Below the pieces are notes generated by a model. The model was not told the DNA's origin, searched no databases, and saw nothing but the letters and a program-made list of their open reading frames with translations. This document shows positions 25,741-34,564 of a DNA stretch of 64,000 nucleotides, one piece after another. Made by a program: the position numbers and the translations under genes. The stretch's first letter is position 1. Each line of letters opens with the position of its first letter. Location of the stretch: the NCBI GenBank assembly GCA_036272055.1, contig DATAZL010000091.1, positions 46,490-110,489 of the forward strand. Direction: 5' to 3'. The DNA is from DASZVB01 sp036272055. Its GTDB lineage: Bacteria; Myxococcota_A; Polyangia; Polyangiales; Polyangiaceae.

Positions 25741-27194
25741 CGCGCAAGCTCGTAGGTGACGCCGCGGAGGTAACGGACACCGTCGCCGAGCCACTTCGCG
25801 GGGCGCCGCTCGTCGGGACCGTGCGCGCCGCGGCCGGCGAGCGCATCCGCCTTGGAGATCGGCGAGACGCCGATGCCGTAAGCGTGAATGCCGATCGCGC
25901 GGAGGTGTCGCGAATCGGTGGCGCCGGTGCTCATCGTCGGAACGACGGGGACCCCGGGCCAGAGTCGCGCGCTCACCTTCTTCATCGCCGCTGGCACTTC
26001 GCCGTCCACCGACGAGTAGGGCCCAAACCCAAAATCGCCCGAGACAGAGACCTCGACGACGGGGTCGCCCACCACTTTCCGGAGCGTCGCGAGCGTCTGC
26101 TCCGACGTCTCGTCCGGCAAGATCCGGCAGTTCACCGTCGCCTCGGCGGACGTCGGGAGCACGTTGTCCTGTGGTGAACCGACCAGCTGCGTGGTCACGC
26201 ACGTCGTGCGGAGATGCGCGTTCACGACGCGGTCCTTCGAGAGCACGGCCTCATCCTCGGCGGTGACGGTGCCGGTCGCCGCGATCCGGGCGAGCGACGT
26301 CGAGAGTGGCGGCGTCTCGAGCTTCGCGTCGACAGCGAGCTCCTCGCGCACTGCGGGGATCACGCGGGCGGGAAAGCGGAATTCCTCGATCTTGACGAGC
26401 GCCTTCGCGAGCGACAGCACCGGGTCGGAGTCGGTCGGAGGTATCGACGAATGACCGCCCTTGCCGCGGACGACGACCTTGTAGTCCTGAAACGTCTTCT
26501 CGGCGGAGCCGATGCCGACCTGGACGATATGCTCCGCGGCGTCGTCGAGTCGCTCACCGGCGCCCTCGTTCAGCGCTATCTCCGCGTCGATGAGCTCCTT
26601 GTGATTCGCCGCGAGCCACCGCGCTCCCGGAGCGCCGCCCGTCTCTTCTCCGGCGGTGAGGGCGAAGATGACGTCGCGGGAGAGCACCGGCTTCGTCTTC
26701 GCCATCTCGAGGGCGATGGCGATCATCGCCGCGGCCATGCCCTTGTCGTCGTTGACGCCGCGCCCGAAGAGAAAGCCGTCCTTCTCCGTGATCTGGAAGG
26801 GCGGCACGGTCCACGGCTGTCCCTCGATCGGCACGACGTCGACGTGCGCGATGAGCAAGAGCGGACGCTTCTTGCCGGTCCCCTTGTAGCGCGCGATGAG
26901 ATTGCCACGCCCGTCCGCACTCTCGACGAGCTCGAGCGGCAGACCCGCGGCGCGAAACCGTTCGGCGACGGGCTTGAGCAGCTCCGTCTCGTGGCCGTGG
27001 CTCGTATCGACTGCCACGAGGGTCGTCAGGGTCGACCGCGTCTCGGCGATGACGGCCTGCTCCGGCGCGGTGGGACCGGCGGACACCGCAGTTGCCGGCG
27101 CAGCACCCGGACGCGCCGCGCACGTCGTCATCGCGATCCCGGCGACCATGCTGGCGAGAGCCCGGGTGCTGACCGGCGAAGATCGATGCGTCAT
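25737..27194 (-). CDS. M20-family metallopeptidase
   Basis: A 485-residue exported dizinc peptidase. A signal peptide runs to AMTTC, possibly a lipobox. The catalytic domain has LIAHVDVVP (His ligand and nearby Asp), GRGVNDDKGM (bridging Asp), LTAGEETGG (Glu base and ligand) and a late STGATDSRHLR (His ligand region). A lid or dimerisation domain with KGGHSSIPP sits between. It probably removes residues from small peptides or acylated amino acids in the periplasm. It is coupled to the HAD phosphatase downstream and diverges from the radical SAM gene over 110 nt. Confidence 0.92.
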   Translation of the reverse strand: MTHRSSPVSTRALASMVAGIAMTTCAARPGAAPATAVSAGPTAPEQAVIAETRSTLTTLVAVDTSHGHETELLKPVAERFRAAGLPLELVESADGRGNLIARYKGTGKKRPLLLIAHVDVVPIEGQPWTVPPFQITEKDGFLFGRGVNDDKGMAAAMIAIALEMAKTKPVLSRDVIFALTAGEETGGAPGARWLAANHKELIDAEIALNEGAGERLDDAAEHIVQVGIGSAEKTFQDYKVVVRGKGGHSSIPPTDSDPVLSLAKALVKIEEFRFPARVIPAVREELAVDAKLETPPLSTSLARIAATGTVTAEDEAVLSKDRVVNAHLRTTCVTTQLVGSPQDNVLPTSAEATVNCRILPDETSEQTLATLRKVVGDPVVEVSVSGDFGFGPYSSVDGEVPAAMKKVSARLWPGVPVVPTMSTGATDSRHLRAIGIHAYGIGVSPISKADALAGRGAHGPDERRPAKWLGDGVRYLRGVTYELAR

Positions 27195-27304
27195 GCGTGC
27201 CTTATACCGCGTCCGTTTGCGACGGCCGAGAGAAGCCTCCGTTTCGTCGGGCACGCACGCTCGGCTTGCGAGCGGCCGAGGACGCGGGCATCGTCCTTTG
27301 CGAC

Positions 27305-28177
27305 ATGCGCTACGAAGGCAAGCTCTACCGCCCGCCGTCAGAGGCCGACGCATACATTCTCCAGGCGACGATCGGGTGCTCGTGGAACGCCTGCGTGTAC
27401 TGCGACATGTACCGCGAGAAGACGTATCGCGTCCGTGAGCTCGCAGAGTCGCTCGACGACGTGAAGGAGGCGGGCCGTCGCTTCGGGCCCCGCGTCCGCA
27501 AAGTGTTCGTGGCCGACGGCGACGCGCTCGGCATGCCGATCGACCACTGGCTACCCATCCTCGACGCGGCACGGGCGGCATTCCCGTCGCTCGAGCGGGT
27601 GTCGTCGTATGCGATGGCGAGCAACGTGCTCGCGAAGACCGAGGACGAGCTCGCGGCGCTTCGTCGGGCCGGGCTCCGCCGCCTCTATATCGGCCCCGAG
27701 TCGGGTGACGACACGACGCTGAAGCGCATCGCGAAGGGCTCGACCTTCGCCGAACACGTCACGGCGTCGAAGCGCGCGCACGACGCAGGCCTCGAGCTCA
27801 GCGTCATCGTCATGCTGGGCATCGCCGGCGTGGAGCGCAGCGAGGAGCACGCGCATCGCACCGCGGAGCTCGTGACGGCGATGGATCCCGAGTACCTCGC
27901 GGCCCTGACCACCACGGTGGTCCCGGGAACGCCCCTCGCGACGCTGGAGCGGCGCTCGCGCTTCACCCTGCCGGACACCTCGCGACTCCTCTCCGAGCTC
28001 CGCACCCTGGTGGACGAGGCGCGCCCGACGCGCGCCGTGTTCCGGACGAATCACGCTTCGAGTCACCTGCCGCTCGGCGGCGTGTTGCCCGAAGATCGTG
28101 ACGCCATCGTGCGTACGATCGACGCGGCGCTCGCCGGGCGGATTGCTCTCAGACCGGAATCGTCGCGCGGTCTTTGA
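27305..28177 (+). CDS. Radical SAM protein
   Basis: A 290-residue radical SAM enzyme when started at ATG 27305 (MRYEGKLYRPPSEAD), which matches the usual N-terminus of this subgroup. An in-frame start at 27197 would add 36 residues. The cluster-binding cysteines are C25, C30 and C33 (CSWNACVYC, CX4CX2C spacing). Further conserved pieces are GPESGDDTTLKRI and SVIVMLGIAG. The group is Elp3/MiaB-like in overall arrangement, but the reaction is not known to me. Confidence 0.88.
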   Translation: MRYEGKLYRPPSEADAYILQATIGCSWNACVYCDMYREKTYRVRELAESLDDVKEAGRRFGPRVRKVFVADGDALGMPIDHWLPILDAARAAFPSLERVSSYAMASNVLAKTEDELAALRRAGLRRLYIGPESGDDTTLKRIAKGSTFAEHVTASKRAHDAGLELSVIVMLGIAGVERSEEHAHRTAELVTAMDPEYLAALTTTVVPGTPLATLERRSRFTLPDTSRLLSELRTLVDEARPTRAVFRTNHASSHLPLGGVLPEDRDAIVRTIDAALAGRIALRPESSRGL

Positions 28178-28254
28178 GGCATTTTGCCGGCGCGCGACGC
28201 GACCGGGAAACCAGGGCTTGCACTCGCGCAGCGGGGATTCAAGAACGTCGAAGC

Positions 28255-28956
28255 ATGTCTCACACTCGCTGGTCGGCGTTGTTCCTCGCAGTCCTGTCCG
28301 CATCTTGTTCGCGCACGGCCGATCCCTCGGCGGAGCCCGCTGCCGCAACGAAGGCGACGAGCGCCGAGACGGTGAAAGCAGCCACGGCTCCCGTCATCGC
28401 TGCGGGTGCGACTGCGGCGATCGGCAAGCCGGCGCCGGACTTCACCTTGCAGGACCTCGACGGTCATCCCGTCAAGCTGTCGGACAGCCTCGGCAAGATC
28501 GTGGTGCTCGAGTGGTTCAATCCGGGGTGCCCGTTCGTCAACAAGACGCACACCGTGGGGCAGCTCAAGGAGCTGGCGAAGACGGAGACGGCGAAGGGCG
28601 TCGTCTGGCTGGCCGTGAACTCGGCGGCAGAGGGGAAGCAGGGTTACGGCGTCGAGGCGAACCGTGCCGGCAAGGCGAAGTTCAATTTGACGCACCCCAT
28701 CTTGCTGGATGAATCCGGCGCCGTCGGACACGCCTACGGGGCAGCGCATACGCCGCATCTCTTCGTGATCGACGCGAAAGGGGTGCTCGTCTACGCGGGT
28801 GCCATCGACAATTCGCCCGACGGCGAGGGAGAAAGCCCGAGCGACGGGAAGCTCGTGAACTACGTCGAACAGGCACTCGACGACGTGCGCGCCGGGAAGC
28901 CCGTGCGCACGCCGAGCACCGAGGCGTATGGCTGCGGCGTGAAATACGGCGCGTGA
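28255..28956 (+). CDS. Redoxin/thioredoxin-like lipoprotein with a single active-site Cys
   Basis: A 233-residue envelope protein starting at ATG 28255, with lipobox LSASC near residue 18. The peroxiredoxin/TlpA-like domain starts at IGKPAPDFTLQDLDG. The active-site loop is EWFNPGCPFV, with one Cys and no CxxC partner, as in a family of AhpC/TSA-like proteins. GAAHTPHLFVID holds the cis-Pro. It is a likely thiol-dependent peroxidase or an uncharacterised redox protein. It follows the radical SAM gene by 77 nt. Confidence 0.85.
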   Translation: MSHTRWSALFLAVLSASCSRTADPSAEPAAATKATSAETVKAATAPVIAAGATAAIGKPAPDFTLQDLDGHPVKLSDSLGKIVVLEWFNPGCPFVNKTHTVGQLKELAKTETAKGVVWLAVNSAAEGKQGYGVEANRAGKAKFNLTHPILLDESGAVGHAYGAAHTPHLFVIDAKGVLVYAGAIDNSPDGEGESPSDGKLVNYVEQALDDVRAGKPVRTPSTEAYGCGVKYGA

Positions 28957-29050
28957 AAGCGGTCGGCTCTTTTTTCACGATGTGATGTAACCGACGGCGA
29001 TAGCCTCACACGTTTGCCGTACACCTCTCGCGCCGGTATTGTAGCTGCCG

Positions 29051-29896
29051 ATGCGCCGTCTTCCCTTTCGCCGCGTGGGCTACGTGTGTTCCCTCTTCAC
29101 CGCCGGAGCGATGCTCGCCGTGCCTGCCGCGGCGCATATCAGCCTCGACCAGGGCTCGACGCAGAAGTCGCGGTACGGAGACAATTTCCTGAAAGAGGGT
29201 CCGTGCGGCAAGGCGGGCGGCACACGCGGCACGAACGTGTACACGTATGCACCCGGTGAGACGGTTCCGGTGGAGATCGTCGAGTTCATCCCTCACCCGA
29301 GCTACTTCCGCGTCGCATTCGACAGCGACGGCGACGACGCCTTCGCGCCGCCCGCGTCGATCCTGCCCGTCGATCCGAAGCGGCCCTGCCCCTTCAACGC
29401 CGCCGACAAGTGCGGCACGGCGGATTACTACAACAACGACTCAGTGCTCCCCGGCATGGACGATCTGAACCCGCACCTCTCCGCACCGCTCGGGCAGAAG
29501 TACACGTTCAACGTGAAGATGCCGAACGTGGAGTGCGACAACTGCACCCTCCAGATCATCCAGGTGATGGAGGACACGATCCACGGCGCCTACAATCCCG
29601 TGCAAGGCGATCCGGCCGACACTCCGTACGTCCCCGACATCTACTACCAGTGCATCGACCTGATCCTGAAGAAGGGCGCGGGGCCAGTGAGTGACGCCGG
29701 CGCTGGCGCGACGGGTACGGACGGAGGCGCCACCTCGGCGGCCGACGGAGGCGCGGGAGGGCCGGGCACCGCGTCGAAGGACTCGAGCAGCGGCTGTGCC
29801 GTGAGCCCGTTCACGACCTCGGCGGGCGGCACGACGAGCGTCGGACTCTTCGCGCTCGCCGCGCTCGCGCTTGGACGCCGTCGCGCAAGGGCGTGA
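29051..29896 (+). CDS. SCE4755-type polysaccharide-monooxygenase-like protein with MYXO-CTERM tail
   Basis: A 281-residue secreted protein. The signal peptide cleaves at PAAA|H, leaving His29 as the mature N-terminus, as required for the copper histidine brace of lytic polysaccharide monooxygenases. A second His in FIPHPSYFRVAF could complete the site. The domain has several Cys pairs. A Gly/Ala/Asp-rich linker follows, then the tripartite MYXO-CTERM tail: GC motif, hydrophobic helix and RRRARA. It should therefore be processed and surface-anchored. Oxidative cleavage of a polysaccharide is inferred from the fold signature only. Confidence 0.86.
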   Translation: MRRLPFRRVGYVCSLFTAGAMLAVPAAAHISLDQGSTQKSRYGDNFLKEGPCGKAGGTRGTNVYTYAPGETVPVEIVEFIPHPSYFRVAFDSDGDDAFAPPASILPVDPKRPCPFNAADKCGTADYYNNDSVLPGMDDLNPHLSAPLGQKYTFNVKMPNVECDNCTLQIIQVMEDTIHGAYNPVQGDPADTPYVPDIYYQCIDLILKKGAGPVSDAGAGATGTDGGATSAADGGAGGPGTASKDSSSGCAVSPFTTSAGGTTSVGLFALAALALGRRRARA

Positions 29897-29911
29897 CGGC
29901 GCACTGACGCG

Positions 29912-29929
29912 ACGCCGCTCTTGCGGCGT
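29912..29929. terminator. Bidirectional stem-loop between convergent genes
   Basis: ACGCCGC-TCTT-GCGGCGT forms a 7-bp stem with a 4-nt loop, placed between the stops of the LPMO-like gene and the FHA gene. Confidence 0.55.
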
Positions 29930-30525
29930 TACATCTGCCCGACGGTCCGCGCGACGGAGTGACTCCAGTCGACGAGGGAAGTGTCGGGCGACCAGCCCGC
30001 GACGACGCGCGCGATGGAGACGAGACGCACGGCTTCGGGTCGCGAGAGGCGACGACCGCTGCGCTCCGCCGTCCTCACCAGGGTGTCGACGAGCTCGTGG
30101 ATCGTCCGCACGAGCGCTTCTTTCTCGCGGCTCTCGGCGGCGCGCGCAGTGAGCTCCTCGACGAGCTCGAGGATGTTGCGCTGGGCCTTCATGGTCGGAT
30201 CTTCGGGCGGCTCACCCTGCACGGTCGCGCTCTGATCGCGGCTCACGCGACGCAGGACCTCGATGCGCTCGCCCGCGATCTCGATCACGTCTCCCGCATC
30301 GAGATGGCGCGTGCCCTCGATGATGCGGTTGTTCACGCGCGTCCCGTTACGGCTCGAGAGCTCCTGTATCTCGAGCGTGTCGCCGACGAGGCGCACGACG
30401 GCGTGCTCGCGGGAGACCTGCTCGGCGCTGAGAACCATGAAGCAGTGTGGCGCCCGCCCGAGGATGCACTCACCGCGGTGCACCGGATATGCCGTGCCTC
30501 TGTGGCGCAGCCAGTAAACGATCAT
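29929..30525 (-). CDS. FHA-domain protein
   Basis: A 198-residue protein. The N-terminal FHA domain (residues ~1-95) has the phosphothreonine-binding signature: ILGRAPHC, VSREHAVV and SSRNGTRVNN. The C-terminal ~90 residues are helical with many Glu and Arg and no recognised family. It should read Ser/Thr-kinase signalling by binding phosphorylated proteins. A eukaryotic-type kinase is encoded at 52565-53950, but nothing links the two directly. Confidence 0.9.
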   Translation of the reverse strand: MIVYWLRHRGTAYPVHRGECILGRAPHCFMVLSAEQVSREHAVVRLVGDTLEIQELSSRNGTRVNNRIIEGTRHLDAGDVIEIAGERIEVLRRVSRDQSATVQGEPPEDPTMKAQRNILELVEELTARAAESREKEALVRTIHELVDTLVRTAERSGRRLSRPEAVRLVSIARVVAGWSPDTSLVDWSHSVARTVGQM

Positions 30526-30573
30526 CGATCGAGAAGTCTACGCTTCCTTCACCCCGCTGTGGAGGGGGTGCCT

Positions 30574-30975
30574 TCAGCTACCTTCTCGCGCCTGACAGAA
30601 GAGGCGGACGCGTCCGGTCGCGATGACGCGATTTTGATCGTCGGTGATCGTTGCCTCCCACAGCTGCGCACGCTGGCCGACGTGAATGGGCTTTCCCGTG
30701 GCACGCAGCCTTCCGCCCCGGACGGCACGCAGGAAGCTCGTGTGGTTCTCGATTCCCATCACGATCTGACCGCGGGGAGCGGCGGCCATCCCGGCGCCGA
30801 GCGAGCACACCGTTTCGACCACGCCGGAGTGCACACCGCCGTGGACGATTCCGAACGGCTGTAGGTGCCTGTCGCCAACGGTCCACTCGACCACGACTTC
30901 TTCGGCCGTGAGAGTGACGATCTCGAGCCCCATCGCGGTGGCCCAGCCCGCGTTCATGTCCGGAACCGCATCCAT
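30574..30975 (-). CDS. PaaI-like hotdog-fold thioesterase
   Basis: About 133 residues from ATG 30975; a GTG 18 nt upstream is also possible. The hotdog thioesterase signature is HLQPFGIVHGGVHSGVVETVCSLG, with the HGG and the acidic residue in the long helix, followed by GIENHTSFLRAV. It should hydrolyse acyl- or aryl-CoA thioesters; the substrate is not shown by sequence. Confidence 0.88.
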   Translation of the reverse strand: MDAVPDMNAGWATAMGLEIVTLTAEEVVVEWTVGDRHLQPFGIVHGGVHSGVVETVCSLGAGMAAAPRGQIVMGIENHTSFLRAVRGGRLRATGKPIHVGQRAQLWEATITDDQNRVIATGRVRLFCQAREGS

Positions 30976-31141
30976 CGAGTTCAAGGTGGTCACATGGGTT
31001 CTATAGACCGGCCCCGCCAGCAGCAAAAAGGCCAAAATCCGGCTGGCGGCCCCGCTCAAAAAGCCCGCATCCGGCCTTGCCTGGTGCTCGATCAGGCCCG
31101 AGATTGACGCGCAACGGCCGCGGCACCATCAGAGAGGCCCC

Positions 31142-32065
31142 ATGGATCAGCAAACCCGAGAACGCATCCAGAGCACCATCGATACGAACAACGTCGTGCT
31201 GTTCATGAAGGGCACGCCGCAAGCACCGCGTTGCGGCTTTTCGGCAACCGTCATCCAGATCCTGGACTCGATCGGCACCCCCTACGCCACGGTCGACGTG
31301 CTGAGCGACCCCGGCATTCGCGACGGCATCAAGGAGTTCTCCGACTGGCCGACCATCCCGCAGCTCTATGTCAAAAAAGAGTTCGTCGGCGGCTGCGACA
31401 TCGTGAAGGAGCTCTACGGTTCCGGTGAGCTCGAAGAGAAGCTCGGCGGCAAGGCGTCGTCCGAGCCCGTCGAGCCGCCTCGCATCACGGTGACCGAGCG
31501 CGCGGCGAAGGCCTTGAAGGGCGCCGTCGAATCCGAGACCGAGGGCGTTCGCTTCGAGATCGACGGGCGCTTCAACTATGGCCTCTCGATCGGCGACCGG
31601 ACCCCGAGCGACATCGTGGTAGAATCCGGCGGCGTCACCCTGCTCCTCGACAAGGCGAGCGCGAAGCGCGCGAGCGGGACGACCATCGACTACGTCGAGA
31701 CGCCGCAGGGCGCCGCGTTCAAGATCGACAACCCGAACGAGCCGCCCAAGGTCCGTCAGATGACGCCGAAGGAGCTCGCCGCCCGTTTCAACGGCGGTGA
31801 AAAAGTGGAGCTCCTCGACGTTCGCACCACCGGCGAGCGTGAGACGGCAAAGATCGAAGGCTCGCGCTTCCTCGACCACGCCGCCGAAGACGCCCTGATG
31901 TTGATGCCGAAGACGACGACCCTGGTCTTCCACTGCCACCATGGCGGGCGGAGCCAGAGCGCCGCGGAGCACTTTCTGGCCAAGGGATTCCGGAACGTCT
32001 ACAACCTCGCCGGCGGCATCGACGCCTGGTCCGTCGAGGTCGATCCTCGCATCCCCCGGTACTGA
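31142..32065 (+). CDS. Three-domain fusion: CGFS monothiol glutaredoxin, A-type-like domain, rhodanese
   Basis: A 307-residue fusion. Residues 1-~103 are a Grx4/GrxD-like monothiol glutaredoxin with the C31-GFS active site and WPTIPQLYV. Residues ~112-205 resemble an IscA/HesB A-type carrier (ITVTERAAKALK at the start), but that stretch contains no Cys at all, so the usual cluster ligands are missing. Residues ~208-307 are a rhodanese with active-site loop C265-HHGGRS. This suggests Fe-S cluster or sulfane-sulfur handling in the cytoplasm, with the central domain acting structurally. The ATG follows a purine-rich GAGAGG. A small membrane protein gene follows after 12 nt. Confidence 0.88.
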   Translation: MDQQTRERIQSTIDTNNVVLFMKGTPQAPRCGFSATVIQILDSIGTPYATVDVLSDPGIRDGIKEFSDWPTIPQLYVKKEFVGGCDIVKELYGSGELEEKLGGKASSEPVEPPRITVTERAAKALKGAVESETEGVRFEIDGRFNYGLSIGDRTPSDIVVESGGVTLLLDKASAKRASGTTIDYVETPQGAAFKIDNPNEPPKVRQMTPKELAARFNGGEKVELLDVRTTGERETAKIEGSRFLDHAAEDALMLMPKTTTLVFHCHHGGRSQSAAEHFLAKGFRNVYNLAGGIDAWSVEVDPRIPRY

Positions 32066-32077
32066 CAGGCTCCTCAG

Positions 32078-32383
32078 ATGGCAGACGTTCAACCGACGAC
32101 CGGCTCTTCGACGCGCCGGGTCGTGATCGCAGCCGGCGGAGGCGCGCTCGCGGGCCTCGCTGGCTCGAGCCTCGGCGGTCCCGCCGTCATCAGCTGGTGG
32201 TACGAGCCGCCGAGCCGCGACGCGTTCTCCTGCGCGGGCAGCGTGAAGAGCGCGCTCTCCCAGTTCGTCGTGATGCAGTTCGTCTGCGCCGCGATCGGCG
32301 GCGTGATCCTGTCGCTCATCGTCTTCTTCATCCGCCGCGCCATGGCGAAGCGTCAGAGCGCTCGCGCACAGACCGCGACGTAG
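32078..32383 (+). CDS. Small membrane protein, two transmembrane segments
   Basis: A 101-residue protein with a Gly/Ala-rich hydrophobic segment (about residues 16-38) and a second strong one (about 65-88, ending FFIRRAMAKR, positive-inside). No family is recognised. It lies 12 nt behind the glutaredoxin fusion and is probably co-transcribed. It ends in a small inverted repeat shared with the convergent SprT-like gene. Confidence 0.65.
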   Translation: MADVQPTTGSSTRRVVIAAGGGALAGLAGSSLGGPAVISWWYEPPSRDAFSCAGSVKSALSQFVVMQFVCAAIGGVILSLIVFFIRRAMAKRQSARAQTAT

Positions 32384-32398
32384 ACGGCTCTCGCCGTC
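32383..32398. terminator. Short inverted repeat spanning two convergent stops
   Basis: GACGGC-TCTC-GCCGTC, a 6-bp stem with 4-nt loop, sits across the ends of the convergent genes and could terminate both. The stem is short and lacks a T tract. Confidence 0.4.
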
Positions 32399-33473
32399 AG
32401 CGTTTCAGCAGCCGCACCGGGGCGCCCGACGGCCCCTGGCTGATCCCGCGATGAAGGACGATGCGCCGTCCCGCGGCGATGCCGTGCTGGTGGGCGCTCG
32501 TGGCGCGACTCGAGACGTGACGCGTCCAGCGAATGCGCGGGTGGCGGTGCTGGAAGAAGTCACCGACCTCGGGGTCGCCTACCCAGACGAGCCCTTCCGT
32601 CGCGTTGCGCCGCTGCTGCTCTTCCAGCTCCTGACGGAAGCCGGCCATGACGCCGGCGACATAAGCGCGTCGATCGCGATTCTCCCGGATCCCCAGCGCC
32701 TTCTTGTGCTCGGTCCAGAGACGCGCCGAGGTCTGCATCAGGAACGTGTACACGTACTCGGCCATCTCGAGGTTCTCGAGCCGGCCGCAGATCTCGAGCA
32801 CGCTGCCGCGCTTACCCTCCTTCGCGCGCCACACCGGCACCCAGATCGCGTCGCAGAAGAAATGCTCGGAGAGGATGTTCGCCAGGATGCGCTCCGCCTC
32901 GGAGACGCGACCGGTGGGCACACCGAGGTGGCGATATCCGAGGGCCTGCGTGCGACCGACGGAGATCTCCTCGAGGTTGTGCTTGAGCATCAGGCGCTGC
33001 GCGGCGTTCATCGCGGCCTGCGCCTCGTGCTCGTTGGAGCTCTCGGCGAGCGCGAGGAGCTTCGCGACGCGATCGAGGATCGGCGCGGTGTGACCGGGCG
33101 CCGCGTCGGGGATTCCGACGGCGCGGGCGTCGAAGCCGCGCTCCTCGCAGACGCGACGGAAGGTCGGCCCGTGTGCCGCCTCGTCGAGAGCGCCCATCAC
33201 CTCGTCGGTGTACTGGTGCGCCATCTCGTGCTTCAGGATCTCGACGAGGACGCCCCACCCGTGGCGCACGAGGAGCGTGCGCGAGAGCTCGAGTCGCCGC
33301 AACTCGCGCACCCAGCGGCCCAGCCGGGACGTCGTGTCCGAGAACTCGAGCGTCGGACGGCGGAGGCGCCCTTTGAAGAAATTCTCGTTGAGGTCGGAGT
33401 ACGTGAAGCGGACCGCACGCAGCGCGGCCGCCTCGAGCTCGAGGCCGAGGCGAGGCGCTTCGCCCGAGGTCAT
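32397..33473 (-). CDS. SprT-like zinc metalloprotease domain with DUF2786
   Basis: A 358-residue protein. The SprT-like half has the zincin motif H82-EMAH86 in EILKHEMAHQYTDEV. The second half (from about residue 133) starts with ILDRVAKLLALAESSNEHEAQAAMNAAQRLM, typical of DUF2786. SprT-like domains in eukaryotic Spartan cleave DNA-protein crosslinks; the bacterial role is open. Its ATG overlaps the stop of the dehydratase gene upstream (ATGA at 33470-33473), making it the last gene of the elb-type run. Confidence 0.85.
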   Translation of the reverse strand: MTSGEAPRLGLELEAAALRAVRFTYSDLNENFFKGRLRRPTLEFSDTTSRLGRWVRELRRLELSRTLLVRHGWGVLVEILKHEMAHQYTDEVMGALDEAAHGPTFRRVCEERGFDARAVGIPDAAPGHTAPILDRVAKLLALAESSNEHEAQAAMNAAQRLMLKHNLEEISVGRTQALGYRHLGVPTGRVSEAERILANILSEHFFCDAIWVPVWRAKEGKRGSVLEICGRLENLEMAEYVYTFLMQTSARLWTEHKKALGIRENRDRRAYVAGVMAGFRQELEEQQRRNATEGLVWVGDPEVGDFFQHRHPRIRWTRHVSSRATSAHQHGIAAGRRIVLHRGISQGPSGAPVRLLKR

Positions 33474-34531
33474 TCCGCGTCGCTCTCACCCAGGAGACGC
33501 GCGATGCTCCGCGCTGCGAACACCCGCTGCTCGCTCCGCACATCGGCGTTCCGGACGCGCGGGTGCGCGACGCCGCGCGCGACGAGATCGGTGATGGTAT
33601 CGCGCAGCGTGTCCGTCAGATCGCGCGGCGCGAAGCCGAGCTCACGCATCGCCTTCCCCGAGTCGCAGTACCAGTAATACTGCGCCATCTCGACGCTCTC
33701 GACGCTCATCGGGAGCTCGCCGCCGATGGCCTTCATGGCCTTGCCGAAGAGCTTCGTCGCGCCGACGGCGAGGCCGCGCGAGCGCGGGAGCACCGCCGCG
33801 GGCGCGCGCACGCCGCTGATCCGATCGAGCCGGTCGAGGAACGCCGGAACCGTCAGGTTCGCGCCGTTCAGGAGATAGCGCTCACCGGGTCTCCCGCGTT
33901 CCTGTGCGGCGAGCATCGCCGCCGCGACGTCGCGCACGTCGACCACGGCGATGCCGCCTCGCGGTGCGGCGAGCACCTCGCCGTCGAGGAAGCGACGGAC
34001 GTCCGACGTGGACGAACCACGCAGATCCCCCGGTCCGAGGAGGAGCGACGGGTTGACGATCACGACGTCGATGCCGGTCGTCTCGAGGGCGTCGAGCTCC
34101 GCGTAGTACTTGGAGCGGTAATAGGGCCACCGCGCGAGGTGCTCGAGCGGCGCGGGCGTCGCCTCGTCGGCGATGTCGGGCTCCGTCGCGATCGCGATGG
34201 TGCCGCTCGTGCTCGCGTACACGACGCGGCCGACCCCCGCCTTGACGAGCCCGGCGAGCGCGCTGCGCGTCCCGAGGACGTTGGCGCGATGTAGCTCCTC
34301 GGCGTCGGTCGCGTCTCGCGACACCCGGCCCGTCGCGAGGAACGCGCCGTCCGCACCCGCGGCGCTCCGCGCGACCGCGTCCGCATCGAGCACGTCGAGG
34401 GACTCGATGGTCACGCCGGCGACGGTGCCGCCGCCGCGCGCGACACCCACGACCTCGTGCCCGTCCAGGACGAGCCGCTCCACCAGGTGCGCTCCGAGAA
34501 AACCCGTTGCTCCGCCGACCCAGTACCGCAC
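33470..34531 (-). CDS. NAD-dependent epimerase/dehydratase (dihydroflavonol-reductase-like)
   Basis: A 353-residue extended SDR started with GTG. The cofactor motif GGATGFLGAHLVERL is at residues 6-20 and the catalytic YYRSK pattern follows at about residues 138-142. The family includes HpnA-like and 3-beta-HSD-like reductases. It lies 33 nt downstream of the ElbD-like gene and is coupled to the SprT-like gene. It may reduce a lipid intermediate in the same pathway; this is inference from position. Confidence 0.85.
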   Translation of the reverse strand: MRYWVGGATGFLGAHLVERLVLDGHEVVGVARGGGTVAGVTIESLDVLDADAVARSAAGADGAFLATGRVSRDATDAEELHRANVLGTRSALAGLVKAGVGRVVYASTSGTIAIATEPDIADEATPAPLEHLARWPYYRSKYYAELDALETTGIDVVIVNPSLLLGPGDLRGSSTSDVRRFLDGEVLAAPRGGIAVVDVRDVAAAMLAAQERGRPGERYLLNGANLTVPAFLDRLDRISGVRAPAAVLPRSRGLAVGATKLFGKAMKAIGGELPMSVESVEMAQYYWYCDSGKAMRELGFAPRDLTDTLRDTITDLVARGVAHPRVRNADVRSEQRVFAARSIARLLGESDAE

Positions 34532-34564
34532 GTCGTTCTCTTCCCTTGCTCTCGCCCGGCCGCG

